From Chrysomallon squamiferum (taxonomy: Eukaryota > Mollusca > Gastropoda > Neomphalida > Peltospiridae): a DNA stretch of 64,000 nucleotides. The DNA lies in the NCBI GenBank assembly GCA_012295275.1, contig CM022667.1:19930410-19994409 (forward strand), read 5' to 3'. The position numbers and the translations under genes are program-made. Each line of letters begins with the position of its first letter. Position 1 is the stretch's first letter. The notes under the pieces were generated by a model. The model saw nothing but the letters and a program-made list of their open reading frames with translations. It was not told where the DNA came from and searched no databases. Shown here piece after piece: positions 1-13,700 of the stretch.

Positions 1-263
1 TTCAGCTATTCAATGATCAACATTAACATGAATCATGAGTATATGATATTACTTTTTGAAATTTCAAGGTGTTTTAAAATAAAATTTTGTAGCCATGTTA
101 TTAGTGTTTGTGCAACTGATCAGCATTTTTATGGATGCAGAAATATATTTTTGTGAAATAATGTAGCTGTTATCGTGCTATTCCTATTTTCGTAAACGGT
201 GACAGACATCGTAGTGGTTAGTCGTATAGAATAATAATAATAACAACAAAACATCAACACTAA

Positions 264-294
<31 letters not shown>

Positions 295-941
295 TTCAGA
301 ACAATATAATCAGATGTTGATTTGTTGGCGCAAAATATCTGACATTTTCGGAATTCAGAATGACTAATTAGTGTTAGTACTACATTTTTTTTTTTTTTAG
401 TTATCGTCATAATCTGAACCACAATATTATTACAAATTAATAATTAACATATTTACAAGCTGCAATGTATGTTACTACGTACACATTTTGGGTCATCTTG
501 CATACGATTTATATTTCAGGAACTAGTGCAAATAAATATGGAATGTCTAATTTCACACTGGCTTATCAGATCAACAAAATTTTATTTCTTAGCAATAGAG
601 CAGTTGTCCATTATGTCTCCATTTTGTCAGTGAAGATGAAAATTGATATTTAAAAAATTTGTTGTTTGTTATTTATTTATTTATTTTTATTATTATTGTT
701 TTTCAAATTTCTGTTAACGTTCATAAAGAGTTCAGGCAAAGTCTGTATCTGTTTAGATAAAACAAAGTACACTGTTTCTATCAAAGCCTTATTTATGTTT
801 GATTATTTTTTAATTATCATATTAATATATATATATATATATATTCCATATTCCATGTTGAACATGGTTTAGATTTTTTTATTAGCTTTCATATAATTAT
901 ATATTAAAATAATTTTTAATAAATTTTTTATTTTTCTTCAG
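1..941. other. AT-rich upstream flank of TBC1D32
   Basis: Very AT-rich, with a TTA/ATT trinucleotide run at about 265-293 and TA runs near 826-842. No CpG-rich promoter patch or convincing exon is visible. The stretch ends in a pyrimidine-rich acceptor-like TTCTTCAG at 934-941, so it is probably intron between a noncoding first exon left of the window and the exon carrying the start codon. Confidence 0.4.
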
Positions 942-982
942 AATTTTGACACATTCATATTAGTAGTGGTTATATTGTAACA

Positions 983-1137
983 ATGTCACTGAAGCCTGGA
1001 CTTGAGGGTGAGCAGCTTTTCAGAAGTTTGCGTCAGCTGGTGCTGAGTTTTGAACCACACATCAGAGATGCTGAGTCACTGAGTCAGACAGAGGAAGCAC
1101 TTCAACATCTGGAAGAAAATGACGAAAATTTTCACAA
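983..1137 (+). CDS. TBC1D32: TBC1D32 coding exon 1
   Basis: Residues 1-51 and two bases of codon 52. The conserved helical start includes the block [10 protein letters not shown]. The donor is AA|GTTAAT, phase 2. Reading through the donor reaches a stop after about 20 non-coding-like residues, which supports splicing here. The intron to 1499 is plain AT-rich sequence. Confidence 0.85.
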
Positions 1138-4061
1138 GTTAATAATAATTACTTCTAAATCCATTATGGAATTCAGTCAAATTTTAATTTTAAAAATTTG
1201 AAATATTGGTGAATGTTTGTAAATTCTTTTCAAGATTTGATTGTAACCTAGCTATAAGACTCCTTATTATTTTTAACTGTCAAAATAAAACATATTCTTT
1301 TTATTTCTTCCTACAACTAGAAAAATGAATTTGTTCGGTTAGTAAACATATAGTCTTAAGAACAATTAAATTTTTTATTTTAAGATAAATTATTAAAGTT
1401 CCACTAATTTCTTATGTTTCACTAACATCCGAATGTTAGTATTTTTAGTATTTTATTATATTTGCAATGTCTGATGTTAAAACTTATTTCGTTTTAAAGG
1501 TATGAATTTGTGAAGGAACTGAAACATCGGATTGATGAGTTACTTGGGCCACTGATAGATGATGAAATTGAAAGACATTCTACAGCCAGTCATGTTAGTT
1601 CTGGAAGTTCTGACACCCTGGTTGGCCGCATCACTGATCAAATAATCCATTCAAAACAGTGAGAATTTAAATATAGTTAAATTATACATCACTCAGTGCA
1701 GAATGCTGAGGATTTCTCTTCTGTGTTTTTGCAAACAGATGCTGATGATATTCTGGAGAAATAACAAATGGCTTTGTTTTGATATGCTTCCATTACATAA
1801 TGTATGTTATTTTGAAGTTAAATATTTGAAATACAGTACATTTTTGAATTTGATCAGATTGAAGACACTCAGATTTCAGAAGTAAAAGTTGTGAAAGAAC
1901 ATTCATGTTTGTATTTCAGATATTCTGAATTTAGAGGTAAGCTGTCAAAGAACATTCGTGTTTGTATTTCAGATATTCTGAGTTTAGAGATAACCTGTCA
2001 AAGAACACTCATGTTTGTATTTCAGATATTCTGAGTTTAGAGGTAAGCTGTCAAAGAACATTCGTGTTTGTATTTCAGATATTCTGAGTTTAGAGATAAC
2101 CTGTCAAAGAACATTCATGTTTGTATTTCAGATATTCTGAGTTTAGAAGTAAGCTGTCAAAGAACATTCATGTTTGTATTTCAGATATTCTGAGTTTAGA
2201 GATAACCTGTCAAAGAACATTCATGTTTGTATTTCAGATATTCTCAGTTTAGAGATAAGCTGTTAAAGAACATTCACGAAGCCATGGACAGACTGATGCA
2301 GAACTTTGAGCGTGAACTGTCTGCTGGTCGCCATGGAGAGATGGTGCTGCACTCGCGAAACAAGACGATGGTTGTGGAGGACGATGAGGAGGTATCTTCT
2401 TGTGATAGCATGTTTGCGCAGGTGATTTTTGCTTGGCTTTTGCTCTGCCTTATGTTTTATTACATATTTTATTTTTAAAAATGTCAAAAAGTAAAGAATT
2501 AATTTATCTTCCTTTAATTCTTGGGACTTTTAAAAACTAAAAGAGATATTTAATAATTAATTGAAAATATTATATATTTTAAGTTAAAGGATTCCCAGAA
2601 TACAAAGATGAATTGTAAGTTCTATCTTTTTCTTACTTTCTTGCAAACATTCATAGAAATGATTAATTCCAAATTAAAATATTTCCATATCATGCTGTCC
2701 TCTTCAGGTTAATGTTTACAATACACACTTTATTATTATTTGAAAAAAAACAAAACAGTACTTATCTCTATTTTTGTATTTGATCTTTCGTGTAAAATTT
2801 AAGAGAACATAGTTTATATTTGATGCTAATTTTCTGTTTGCAGTTTATCAGTAATTATTTATGTGGCAATACATAGCTAGACAAGCATAGAATGTCTGAC
2901 AATAACATTTATGGATATCTTCAACAATCTGGGCTATAAAATATATTTAAAATGATTTATTGTTTTAAAAAGATATTTAGGTCATGCAGTAAAAGTGAGA
3001 TCATTGACAAAGTTTTTATTTATTTATGCCTGCTTGCTTGCTTGCTTTTTAGTTTAGTTTAAATTTAGACATTTGCATGCAAGATATGTTTATAACCTCT
3101 TATTTTCTAACATTAGATTTTCTGTTTCATTTTATTTAGTTTTTATGCAAGTCTTCTTTTGAGTGTTAATATTTTTTATTTGGTAGCTTTAGATAAGCTT
3201 CATAAAGCTACTAACAAGTTGTAAATGATGAATAAATACATTGAAAGTATGGAAATTAAATAAAAATTTTTATGAATATTATATATATATATGTTTATGA
3301 AAGTAAAAATTTTCATTATTATATATATATATATAATGAAACATTTTACTTTCATATTCATAAACAAAAATGATTGATATCAGTTAATTAAATGCATTTA
3401 ATTTAAACAACTGTAATACTGTTAATTCAAAAAAAATACTTAATAATTTTTAAAATAATATTTTTTAATTACTGTTGTTATTTGATAATGGTTCAAACAC
3501 ACAATAATTGTTTTAATCAGATAATTGCTTTAAAAGATTTTTAATTTGTTTACATCATATCAATATAAAATTTCAACTATTATTATTATTTTGCTTCATT
3601 TAATAATGATTTTATTTTGAAACAATCTTTATCAATTAATTATGTTTTTTAATGAAAAATAAATTATGATGTAAAATGTAAGAGATTTTAAAATATACAC
3701 AATGTTCTTCCATTTTTTGGTGCATGTATTGCATATTAATATTAATAAATATTTTGAATGGAAACTAATTTATGTTTTTCTTTAAACATTTTGATCAGTT
3801 ATATAACTAAGTTATTAACAGTTTAACACCAGTGTTTGTTAGAGACTCAGATACACAGTTCAGATTTATTTTTTATTAGGGAAGTGTGATGTTGTTTGAT
3901 CCTGATCACATGAAGCAAATTGCTGACAATCTCAGCAAGACAAAGAGTTTGTCTGTAAGTACTGACATGTTGTTTTCTGAGAATTGTAATGTTTCTGTAG
4001 AAATTATTTTATTCTGTATATTTTCATTTTTGAAGGATTATAATATGTGTTTGTGTATGTT

Positions 4062-4109
<48 letters not shown>

Positions 4110-7100
4110 GTGTGTGTATATATGTGAAAATAAGTTAAAGGATTTTTAATATATGTATTTGTATCTGCCTGTCTATTTGTTTATTTATCTTGGAATGCAA
4201 AGCTTCTAATTTTGGGTCATCATTTAAAATAAAAAAAACAACAACATATTTTTCAGTTCCGTCGTGAAGCTCTGCAGAAGTTAAACCAAATAATGTCAGC
4301 TGATTTTGTCAACAGTAACCACTGGTCAATACTGCGTGAAAACCTGCACAGTGTCATGTCTGACCCTGATGAACATCTCTCTGTGAGTGTCTTTTTTACA
4401 TCAGTACAACATATTTGAAGCTTTTACTAAATATTTATGAGTTCTAGCCAAGACTTCCATCACAAATCTTTAAAAAGTAGCTTTCTTTTAAGTCTCTGAT
4501 TATATGTACACAAACTGCAGACTCCAGTTTAAACTTTATTTTTTCATTCAATTTTGTCATGAAATCTCTAAATCAACATTTCAAAATCCAAAGTAAAAGT
4601 GAATACTGCAGATGATCAAACTTGAAAGAGATTACTTTTTGATGAATGATTCTTCAGAAATTTGTTTATAGTGTGTATGCTAAAAAAAACCAACAACAGC
4701 AACTGAATATATGATCAGACACTGAGGCATCTCTCCTCTGTGGTTTTGGTGTAAGATCAGTGACTGTTTTGCTGTAATGTTTTAATCTTTTTTGTTACTA
4801 TAAACAAACGTTTGTTTTTCAGAATCTGAGTCTCAAGTTCATTGCCAAAGCTTTTACCAGCACTTCCAACCAGACTCGTGAGATCTACACTTTACTCAGT
4901 GAGTAGCTCACTGTTCTTTAACTCACCATTGTATTTTTTCACTTTTCAATAAGCATTTCTTCTCAACATTTATTTATTTTGGTTAGATCTTCCAGGATGT
5001 TAGAATTTGTGGTTTGCTTTCCACTCAGCTTAGATATGAATAATATTTTCTGTACCACACCTGTGAGTGAATTACTTGTGAAATCTTTTTTTTTTTTTTA
5101 TTAATTTCAGCTGACTTCTTGGCAAATAAATTTCATGATCCCAACAGCCACATTCCACATTTGAAGCAAGGACTTGAAACAACGACTCCAGAAAACACTA
5201 AACTTCTGAAAGCAGTAAGTAATAAAATTTCAGCAAAAAGTTCCACATTTATCATTTTGCTTTAAAATTAAAAAAAGTTTAAAAACAAATTCTGACTGTT
5301 TATAACATTGAACAGTCAATGCTGGCGTCTTCTCATTATGACAAGAATATTTTTAATATCATCAGAAAATTGTTCAAGTGTAAATTGATAATTTTATTAA
5401 TACTCTTAACTTACATCATGTTTTCTCAGTTCCATTTTGCAGATATTCATAACAATAATGCATATACATTTTCTGTTCAGTTCACATGATAAAATATATG
5501 TATGTATAATTTATTGATGGCAGATACATCTCTGCAATAACTATAGATAAATATCCAGACATAGTCATCTAAATTAAATCTCAGAGTATATTTATTATTG
5601 TGCTTAACAAAATTTAAATCGCATATATAAATAAATTTGACTGGATAATTGAAGTCATCAATAAGTTTGTTAATATAGTTATTTTTGTTTTTTTTAAAAT
5701 TTAGTTTCGACTGATGAACGAGTTTCAGCAGGAGACACCCAATTACTGGATTCGTTATCCTGACAGGTTAGTACGTACACACACACAGACAGACAAACAG
5801 ACAAAGATACATACACAAACACACACACACACACTTAGATAACCTCTTACCATCAGTTGCTATTTTAATAATTTATGTTGATTGATAAATTCTGCTGTAT
5901 GATAATAATAATAATAATAATAATAATAATAGTAATAGTAATAGTAATAGTAATAGTAATAGTAATAGTAATAATAGTAATAATAATAATAATAATAACA
6001 ACAACAACATACATGGAGATATTTAACTAATTGTAGTTTTGTGATTGTAGGTATCTGCTGGAGATTCTGGAGAGTACTCTGAATCTGTTCTCTATTCACC
6101 ACTCACCTGGTCTTGGTCCATCGCCTCGGCTCACTCCACTGCACTTTGTTGCGCTGATTGATCCAAAAGCCCAGTGGTTTATAAGATGGATGGTAATTGT
6201 TTTTGTTATAAATAAAGAAAAGAAGAAACATTATTTACAAAAAAGTTTTACAAGATGATACCCCTTTTTCTCTGTTTATGTTTTATAGCAACTAAAAAAA
6301 TGTTCACAGAATTTATAGGATTAAATAAAGTCATTTAAAAACATGATTCAAACAATTGAAACAGTTGAAATTAAAAAAAAATTACAATAATTTGTTGTGT
6401 ATACTGTTCTTACATATTTTTGAAATCCTAGAATGTCGCAAAAAAAAAGCATTAAAATTTCCTGTCAACAGCAAAATTATGAAATTATCAAGATATATTT
6501 AAAAACATAATAATAATAATAATAAAATAATAATAATAATAATAATAATTTTTATTATATGAAATTAAAGTCATGTAATACTGTGATGCAAAAACAAGTC
6601 AGTTAAAAAACACTATAGATGTGGCTGAGTCAAAATCATATTTGTGCATTGTCCTGGAAATTTTTTAATTATAAATATTTATAGGTATAAGAATCATTTA
6701 TTAGGTCACAACTGTTGTTGTTTTCTCCTTCAGCATGGTAACTATAGTCGGAAAGATTTACTACAAACTCTAGAGAAACACAGATCAATTGTAAGTATTT
6801 TCAAATCCAAGTTTTATATTTCACTTACCGATTATTTCAGATGTCAATATAAAATTCAGTTTTGAAATAACATTTCTTATGTTTAAAATAAGATATACTG
6901 AGAAGTATAACAATTACAGAATAATAATTACCATCTACAGACCCAGTATTTTAAATTTACTGAGAAACTGTTACTGCAATTAACATTTATCAATAAATAA
7001 TTTGTGTTTAAGATCTGCAGATAAATAAGTACAGTGTATATTCAAGGTTTACTGAGAGTTTATTCTGTAAAATTTATATATTTGGTTTTAGTGAAAATAA

Positions 7101-7657
7101 ACTACAGTCAGTTTTACATTTAAGATTTATATAATTGGTTATGTATTTCAAATTTAGTGGAAATAAATTACATATGATTTATATATACTGAGAAGTAATT
7201 ACAGTGTAATTTATATATACTTATTTAAAATTTACTTAGAAATAAAACTTACAATTGTTTATGAATTTAATACACATGATCTATACTGAGAAATAATTGC
7301 AGGTGTAATATACATATACTGTATTTAAATTTTACTAATTAATAAAATTACAGTTGTTTATTAATTTAATAATTTATAATTTAAGGTTGAGAATGCAGTC
7401 AAACACTGTCTGGATTTCTCAGCAGCGAGGAAGAACTGTTTTGACATGGTCAGTGATGTCTCTGACTCAGTCTCTAAGTTCTCTTTAGGTGAGAAACTTT
7501 TTATCTTCCACTTTCAAAACAATAACAAAAATATTTAACTTACTAAATAGCTTGAAAATGTAGACTTTGCTATTTGATATTTTATTTATGTTTTGCTCAA
7601 ATAATCTTATTTGATTTTAATCTGTTTTACTTTGAGTTATTACATATATTGTCTGTC

Positions 7658-7711
<54 letters not shown>

Positions 7712-10700
7712 CATGCACACTTTTTTTATATCAAATGACAACTTTATATATCTAATATAAATATTAAAAACAGGCTCAGAAACACACACCAGCATGGCCA
7801 CATGAAAAAATAATCATATCTTTTTATTTATTTTAATTTTTAAATTTTTAGCCAGTGGTGATACAAAGAGAACATTTTACACTGGCTCAGAACTGGATTA
7901 TCTCTACTTCGTTCATTCTGTCTGTTTCCTGGGACGAATGCTTTGCTTTGTCAATGGACGAAACTTTTTCCCTATTAAAGTGAAAGACGTCAAAGGTAAA
8001 TTCTTGTTACAAAAATTACTCCTCAATAGTTAACGGCTAGAAATGTAAATCTGTCATTTGGTGAAACTTAAATATTGCTGTACAGTGAAACTGTGGGTTA
8101 CGAACTTAATCCGTTCCAGAGCTTGGTTCGTAAACTGAATTGTATGTAAACCAAAGTGTTGAAGTAATGTAAATGTAAACAATCCGTTCCAGCCCCCAGA
8201 ATCATTTTATTTTCATTGTTTTCAGGGCTTTTTTTACACAGAATAAACATAGAATAGATAGAAATAACATGTATTTATCTTTACTAGATGTTGATGTCAA
8301 AACCAATGTCAAAAGAAAGCTTGTTGTAGCGTGTTGCTGTAGTTCGTAACTCAGGACATTATTCGTAAACTGAAACAAAAATTGAACAAGATCACAGTTC
8401 ATAATCTGATTTGTTCATGCTTCAAGGTGTTTGTAACCCGAGGTTCTGCTGCATTTTGTTAAAATGACTTTTACATTTCAGTTTGTTGACTTTTAGATTT
8501 CAGATAAGCCTGTTTGATTTGATAAAAAAGGAAGATAAATAATTTAATTGTTTGTTTGTTTCAGAGCCAGTCAGTGTTAGTCAGTTGTTGAAGGCTCTGG
8601 CTTTGTTTATTGTTGACCCAAGCAGCACTCCACAACACATCAAATCTTCATCAAGTAAGTCTGAACAGTTAGAAATATATATATATTTCTTCTTGTTAAT
8701 AGCTTTTTTCACTGTATTATAAAAATGAGAAATGTCACTGGATATGTGAAACAGTGTTTAATTTTTTTTTTTTTTTTTTCATTTGGAAATGGAATTATCT
8801 ATTATTGGATTTGTTTGTTTGTTTCATTTTATTTTAATTTTATTATTATTATTATTATTTTTTTTTTTTTAGAGTTGTGGGTTAGTTATGCATACAGAGA
8901 GTTGTGGGAAAATGGCTATGAAATATGTTGTTCATGTGTTATCTGAGAAATCGTTCTTTAATTTGATTTTGTCTATTAGAAAAAAAATCTGGGTTATAAA
9001 TTTAATTTCTAATTCAGTATCAAAGTGTCTGTTTTTAGCTAAATAATTTATGTCTTTGACTACTAATGTATTTGTAATATTTTAATAGCTGTGTTTGACT
9101 AAGTATTTTATTTGTAATATTTTAAAGCTGTGTTTGACTAGGTATTTTATTTGTAATATTTTAAAGCTGTGTTTGACTAGGTATTTTATTTGTAATGTTT
9201 TAATAGCTGTGTTTGACTAGGTATTTTGTTGTAATGTTTTAGAGGTGTGTTTGACTGTGTATTTTACTTGTATGTTTGTGTTCAGGTATGTATGATCCAG
9301 CCAGTATTGTGAAGTCTGTGTTTGTGTATTTTACTTGTATGTTTGTGTTCAGGTATGTATGATCCAGCCAGTATAATGAAGTCTGTGTTTGTGTATTTTA
9401 CTTGTATGTTTGTGTTCAGGTATGTATGATCCAGCCAGTATTGTGAAGTAAGTGTTTGTGTATTTTACTTGTATGTTAGTGTTCAGGTATGTATGATCCA
9501 GCCAGTATAGTGAAGTCTGTGTTTGTGTATTTTACTTGTATGTTTGTGTTCAGATATGTATGATCCAGCCAGTATAGTGAAGTCTGTGTTTGTGTATTTT
9601 ACTTGTATGTTTGTGTTCAGATATGTATGATCCAGCCAGCATAGTGAAGTCTGTGTTGAAGGAACTGTGTCACTCTGAACAGGTGTGTGAGATTTGTCTC
9701 TGCAATGATGACTTCACAAACACTCTGCTCTCACCAGTCGCTCAGTTCTACGATTATGACGACATGGTAAGTACCATCCAGTTTTAGTATACATATTTGT
9801 ATTATAGATATATTAGATTATGAGAAATAAAAATAAATAAATAAATTTAAAAAAAAAAGACAAAAAATACAGAATTAACTATTGTGGCTTTTAGAAGCAA
9901 TTAGTTAAAACAATACCATAGTCAGCTTTATTAAATTGTATAATGATTATAAGATAACAAGTATTTTGTTCTGTTATGTTGTCAAGGAGATGAGTCTACC
10001 CACTGAAGATACTCTGCTTCATGTGGCAGATATTCTCAGCTTACTCGCTTCCTCCACCAGAGGGCGCCGGCATCTCTTATATGGAGAAAGACATGACATG
10101 TTTTCTAGGACCAAGTGAGTAGATTTGTAATAACTGACAAGTCATATGCATTTATTCTTAGCTTACAGCACATTTTTGGTATATAACTTAAAATGATACA
10201 TTTCCAGTCTTGAAATAAAATAATTTAAGATTACTTACATATTGGTTATTATCTGGTTTCAGAACCACCTGTTTCAAAATATTGAGATAAAATGTGTTTT
10301 CAATTCATGTAGTCATAATAATGTCATTAAATATTTTTTTATTTTATCAGATATTTGTAAAATTGTAACAAATGCATGTTTGATATTTTCAGCTGCTCAG
10401 AATATTCTGATATAATAAATATAATTACCTGTTCATTAATTGTTTATAATTCATGATTAAATATGGTTTTCAGATCCTTAGCTTTTTACATGTTTCTGTT
10501 TGAATCTATATTCCAGTTCATTAGCTAGTTTATAAAATTGCGATCAAACACATTTTTCAGATTTTAAACTATTTATGAAATTGTGATTTAACATATTTTT
10601 CATACCTTAAGCTATTCATAAAATCATTTTTTTCAGATCTTAAGGTTGTGTGAAATGTTTTTTTTTGTTCAGATCTTCGGCAGCTCATGTGATTGCCAAG

Positions 10701-13700
10701 TTCACCAAGAAGTCTCTGATGTCGAGTTCGTCAGTGACGAAGTTTTCTCAGCCATCTCTCACAGTGATTGGAGCCTTCCTCTACATCTGCAGACAGCTGT
10801 ACAACACCTGCGAAGGCTTGCTTGTCCTCTACCCATACGACCTTCATGTTCACATAGCCAAGGCTGGGAAAGAAGTATGTCATTCCCAACATACTAAAAC
10901 ATACCAAGCTGTCTTACTAATGTATACATTTGGTCCTCACAATGCCAAGAAAGAGATTGAAGTAGGTTTTTGTATGACTAACTTTTGCATGCAAGATGAA
11001 GATTTATTTCTGTTAAGTGATGTGTTAACACAAGGTGAAAAAGAAGCCACAGCCAAAGAACTGTGCACATTTTTGTATTTTATTTTATGTTGGTTTTTGT
11101 TGCTTTGTTTTGTTTAGTTGTCGTTATTTATATTATTTTGTTTTGTTTTGTTTGTTTGTTTATTTATTTGGTTTTATTTATTTATTTATTTATTTGCATA
11201 TGCAACACTGCATAATAAAGAAATGTCGCTTTAGCTATTTTAAATGAATATATCAGAAGGCTGTGTGAAAAAACACAAAAACATTCTAACCTTAAGTCTG
11301 TGTTTATTCATTTAAATAACAATTTATTAAAGACAATGAGAAACTGGATTTTTATTTATTTAAATTTTTTAACAGAAAATCTCCTGTTAAGAATTAATTT
11401 TTTTTTCACAAATCAGTTAACAATTTTATTTTATTTTTTATTTTAAATTAATTTATTTTATTTTTTGTTGTTACTTGTTTTGTTTTTTATCTGTTTATAT
11501 AATTTATTTTGTTTACTGATGAATCTTTTGATTCTGATTTTGATTTTGAGTGCATGCATTTGTTATTGTTTATATTTACATTTTCATGTATATAAAATGT
11601 GTGTATTTTTGTTGTTGTTAATTCTTTTTAAAAATCTGTAATAAAAAATATAAATTAAAAAAAAATACATTGAAAAGAACATTAAGAATTAATTAATATA
11701 AGAAAAATATTATTTTCAAAAGAGAATTATAAAGACACTGTTAAAATATTGTTGTTTCTGTTGTATTATAGTTTATTGTGTGTTTTTTTTCTAGGCAGCC
11801 CAGGCCTCGGAACGAGCAGCAACACCAACCCCAGCAGACACTGGGTGTGAAGCCAAACCTCCCAGCATGTAAATATGAATAACTAAATACCTGTATCACT
11901 AACAACACTGTAACACTTGTTAACTAGAGGTATCTGTACTGCCTGCATTTTGAAATAATAAAACTGTGACGGAAATATCTAAATTGAAATGTTTAGTCGA
12001 CATCAGAATTTTAGAAAGTTGTGAACCACTTTTTTAAACTGAGTTTGGAAATACACTTCTTTTTTTTATAGATATACAGAATATTTCTTTAACTCAGACT
12101 TATTTTAATGTGTTTTTTTTTATTTGTACACTGAGATTCATTTATTGTTGTCATTTAGATAGTGTCTAAATATAATTATTTAGTGTCCAATATAATTATT
12201 TTTGAAAGCATATTTCAGTAAGTCATATTTGCATCAATGTTTCTGTAAGTCTTTATATTATGTTTATGACAGTAAGATTTGTGTCATAGCAAGAGGCATG
12301 GAGAATATTTTTAAACATTTGTTTAGTGTAGCTAGTTAACCATGAGTGATTAATTTGCAGACATTTCTGGGAAGCGAATCTTCGAGACAATCTGCTGAAC
12401 TTTGCTGGAACACCAAAAGGAATTCTACTTTTACAGCTTACAGGTGACATCAATGACCGTGTTTTCTACATGTACACACGCTACGAGAAAAAACTACAGG
12501 TGTGCAAGAGTTTCTTTAATAACAAATATTTTATTTATTTATTTATTTACTTATATACTGAATAAAACAAATTTTCATTTGTTCATTCAGTCTGAATTCA
12601 AACTTTTCCTGAATCATATCAAAATATGGTTATTCGGAAAAATTTCACAAGGAAAAATTAATGAGATGTTTTGATGTTTGTCTATTTTTGATGTTTTTTA
12701 TCATTAATTTGTATTTCAAGTATGTTCATATTTGTGAATACTCTGTATTTCATCTCCACTCAATGCAGGTCAGCAAATGTGAGAAGTTTGGTTATGGTGT
12801 CATGGTAACACAAGTTGCAGCTACAGCACCAGGAATGGCAGCACTCCAAAACACAGGTCAGAGTTGTTTGTTTTTTATTTTTATATAAATATGAAGTAAC
12901 AAAAAGTTAAAAATATTTTAAAAGTTTAATATATAATATATAAAAAAATCCAGACAAAACAATTTTTGTAATAAATCAATAATTTTCATATTCAACAAAA
13001 AACAACAAGAAATTAAAATCAAATTTAATTTCTCTTTTTTCATTTTTTTTTTTTTTTTTTAAAAGGTATTTTTGGGGTGTCTCCAAAATATTTATAGTAA
13101 ACTGTTAAACCAAGCTTGTGTATTTCTTTCATTCAGAATTACATTAATATTGTTATTTACTTGTACACAGAGATTTGCTTATTGTTGTTAAATATTAAAA
13201 TGGTGCATTCGTGTGAGTTTTAGTATATTTGTGTAGGTATTAAATGCATTGTTTTCACAAAGTTACTTTTTATTTATTACATAGATATATGAATTATAGA
13301 AATTTACTGTTATATTTTATTTATAGATTAGTGAATTTATACATTGATTTCAATTCCAACTGTTCAATTTAATAAAGGGTAAAAATTGAAAATATTTGTT
13401 AACATACAAAATATATTTTTCAGGATATATCAAGGCTCTGTTAACCGAGTTGTGGTCATCTTTAGAATGTGGACCATCTGATGACCTCATCTTTACACCC
13501 AAGTCATGGCCAGTGGACACTATAGAAAGAACATCACATAAAGTAAGAATTAGTCACATCTGAAGTAAGAGATTATATTTTACAAATAATTAAAACCTGT
13601 ATGCATTACCAAACATTAAATTATATCTGTATATATAAATAATAATTTTAAAATATTTTACAAATAATTAAAACATGTATCCATAACTAAACATTAAATT

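Noticed and set aside
2392-2421. Earlier donor for TBC1D32 exon 3 (GAG|GTATCT)
   Set aside because: In phase and possible, but the 30 nt after it ([10 protein letters not shown]) look coding and flow into exon 4; kept as an alternative only.
8202-8402. 66-codon minus-strand frame
   Set aside because: Lies entirely inside the TIR element at 8083-8451 and shows no transposase features.
10875-11117. Extension of TBC1D32 exon 16 reading frame
   Set aside because: Composition turns AT-rich and the consensus donor GTATGT at 10875 joins exon 17 in phase.
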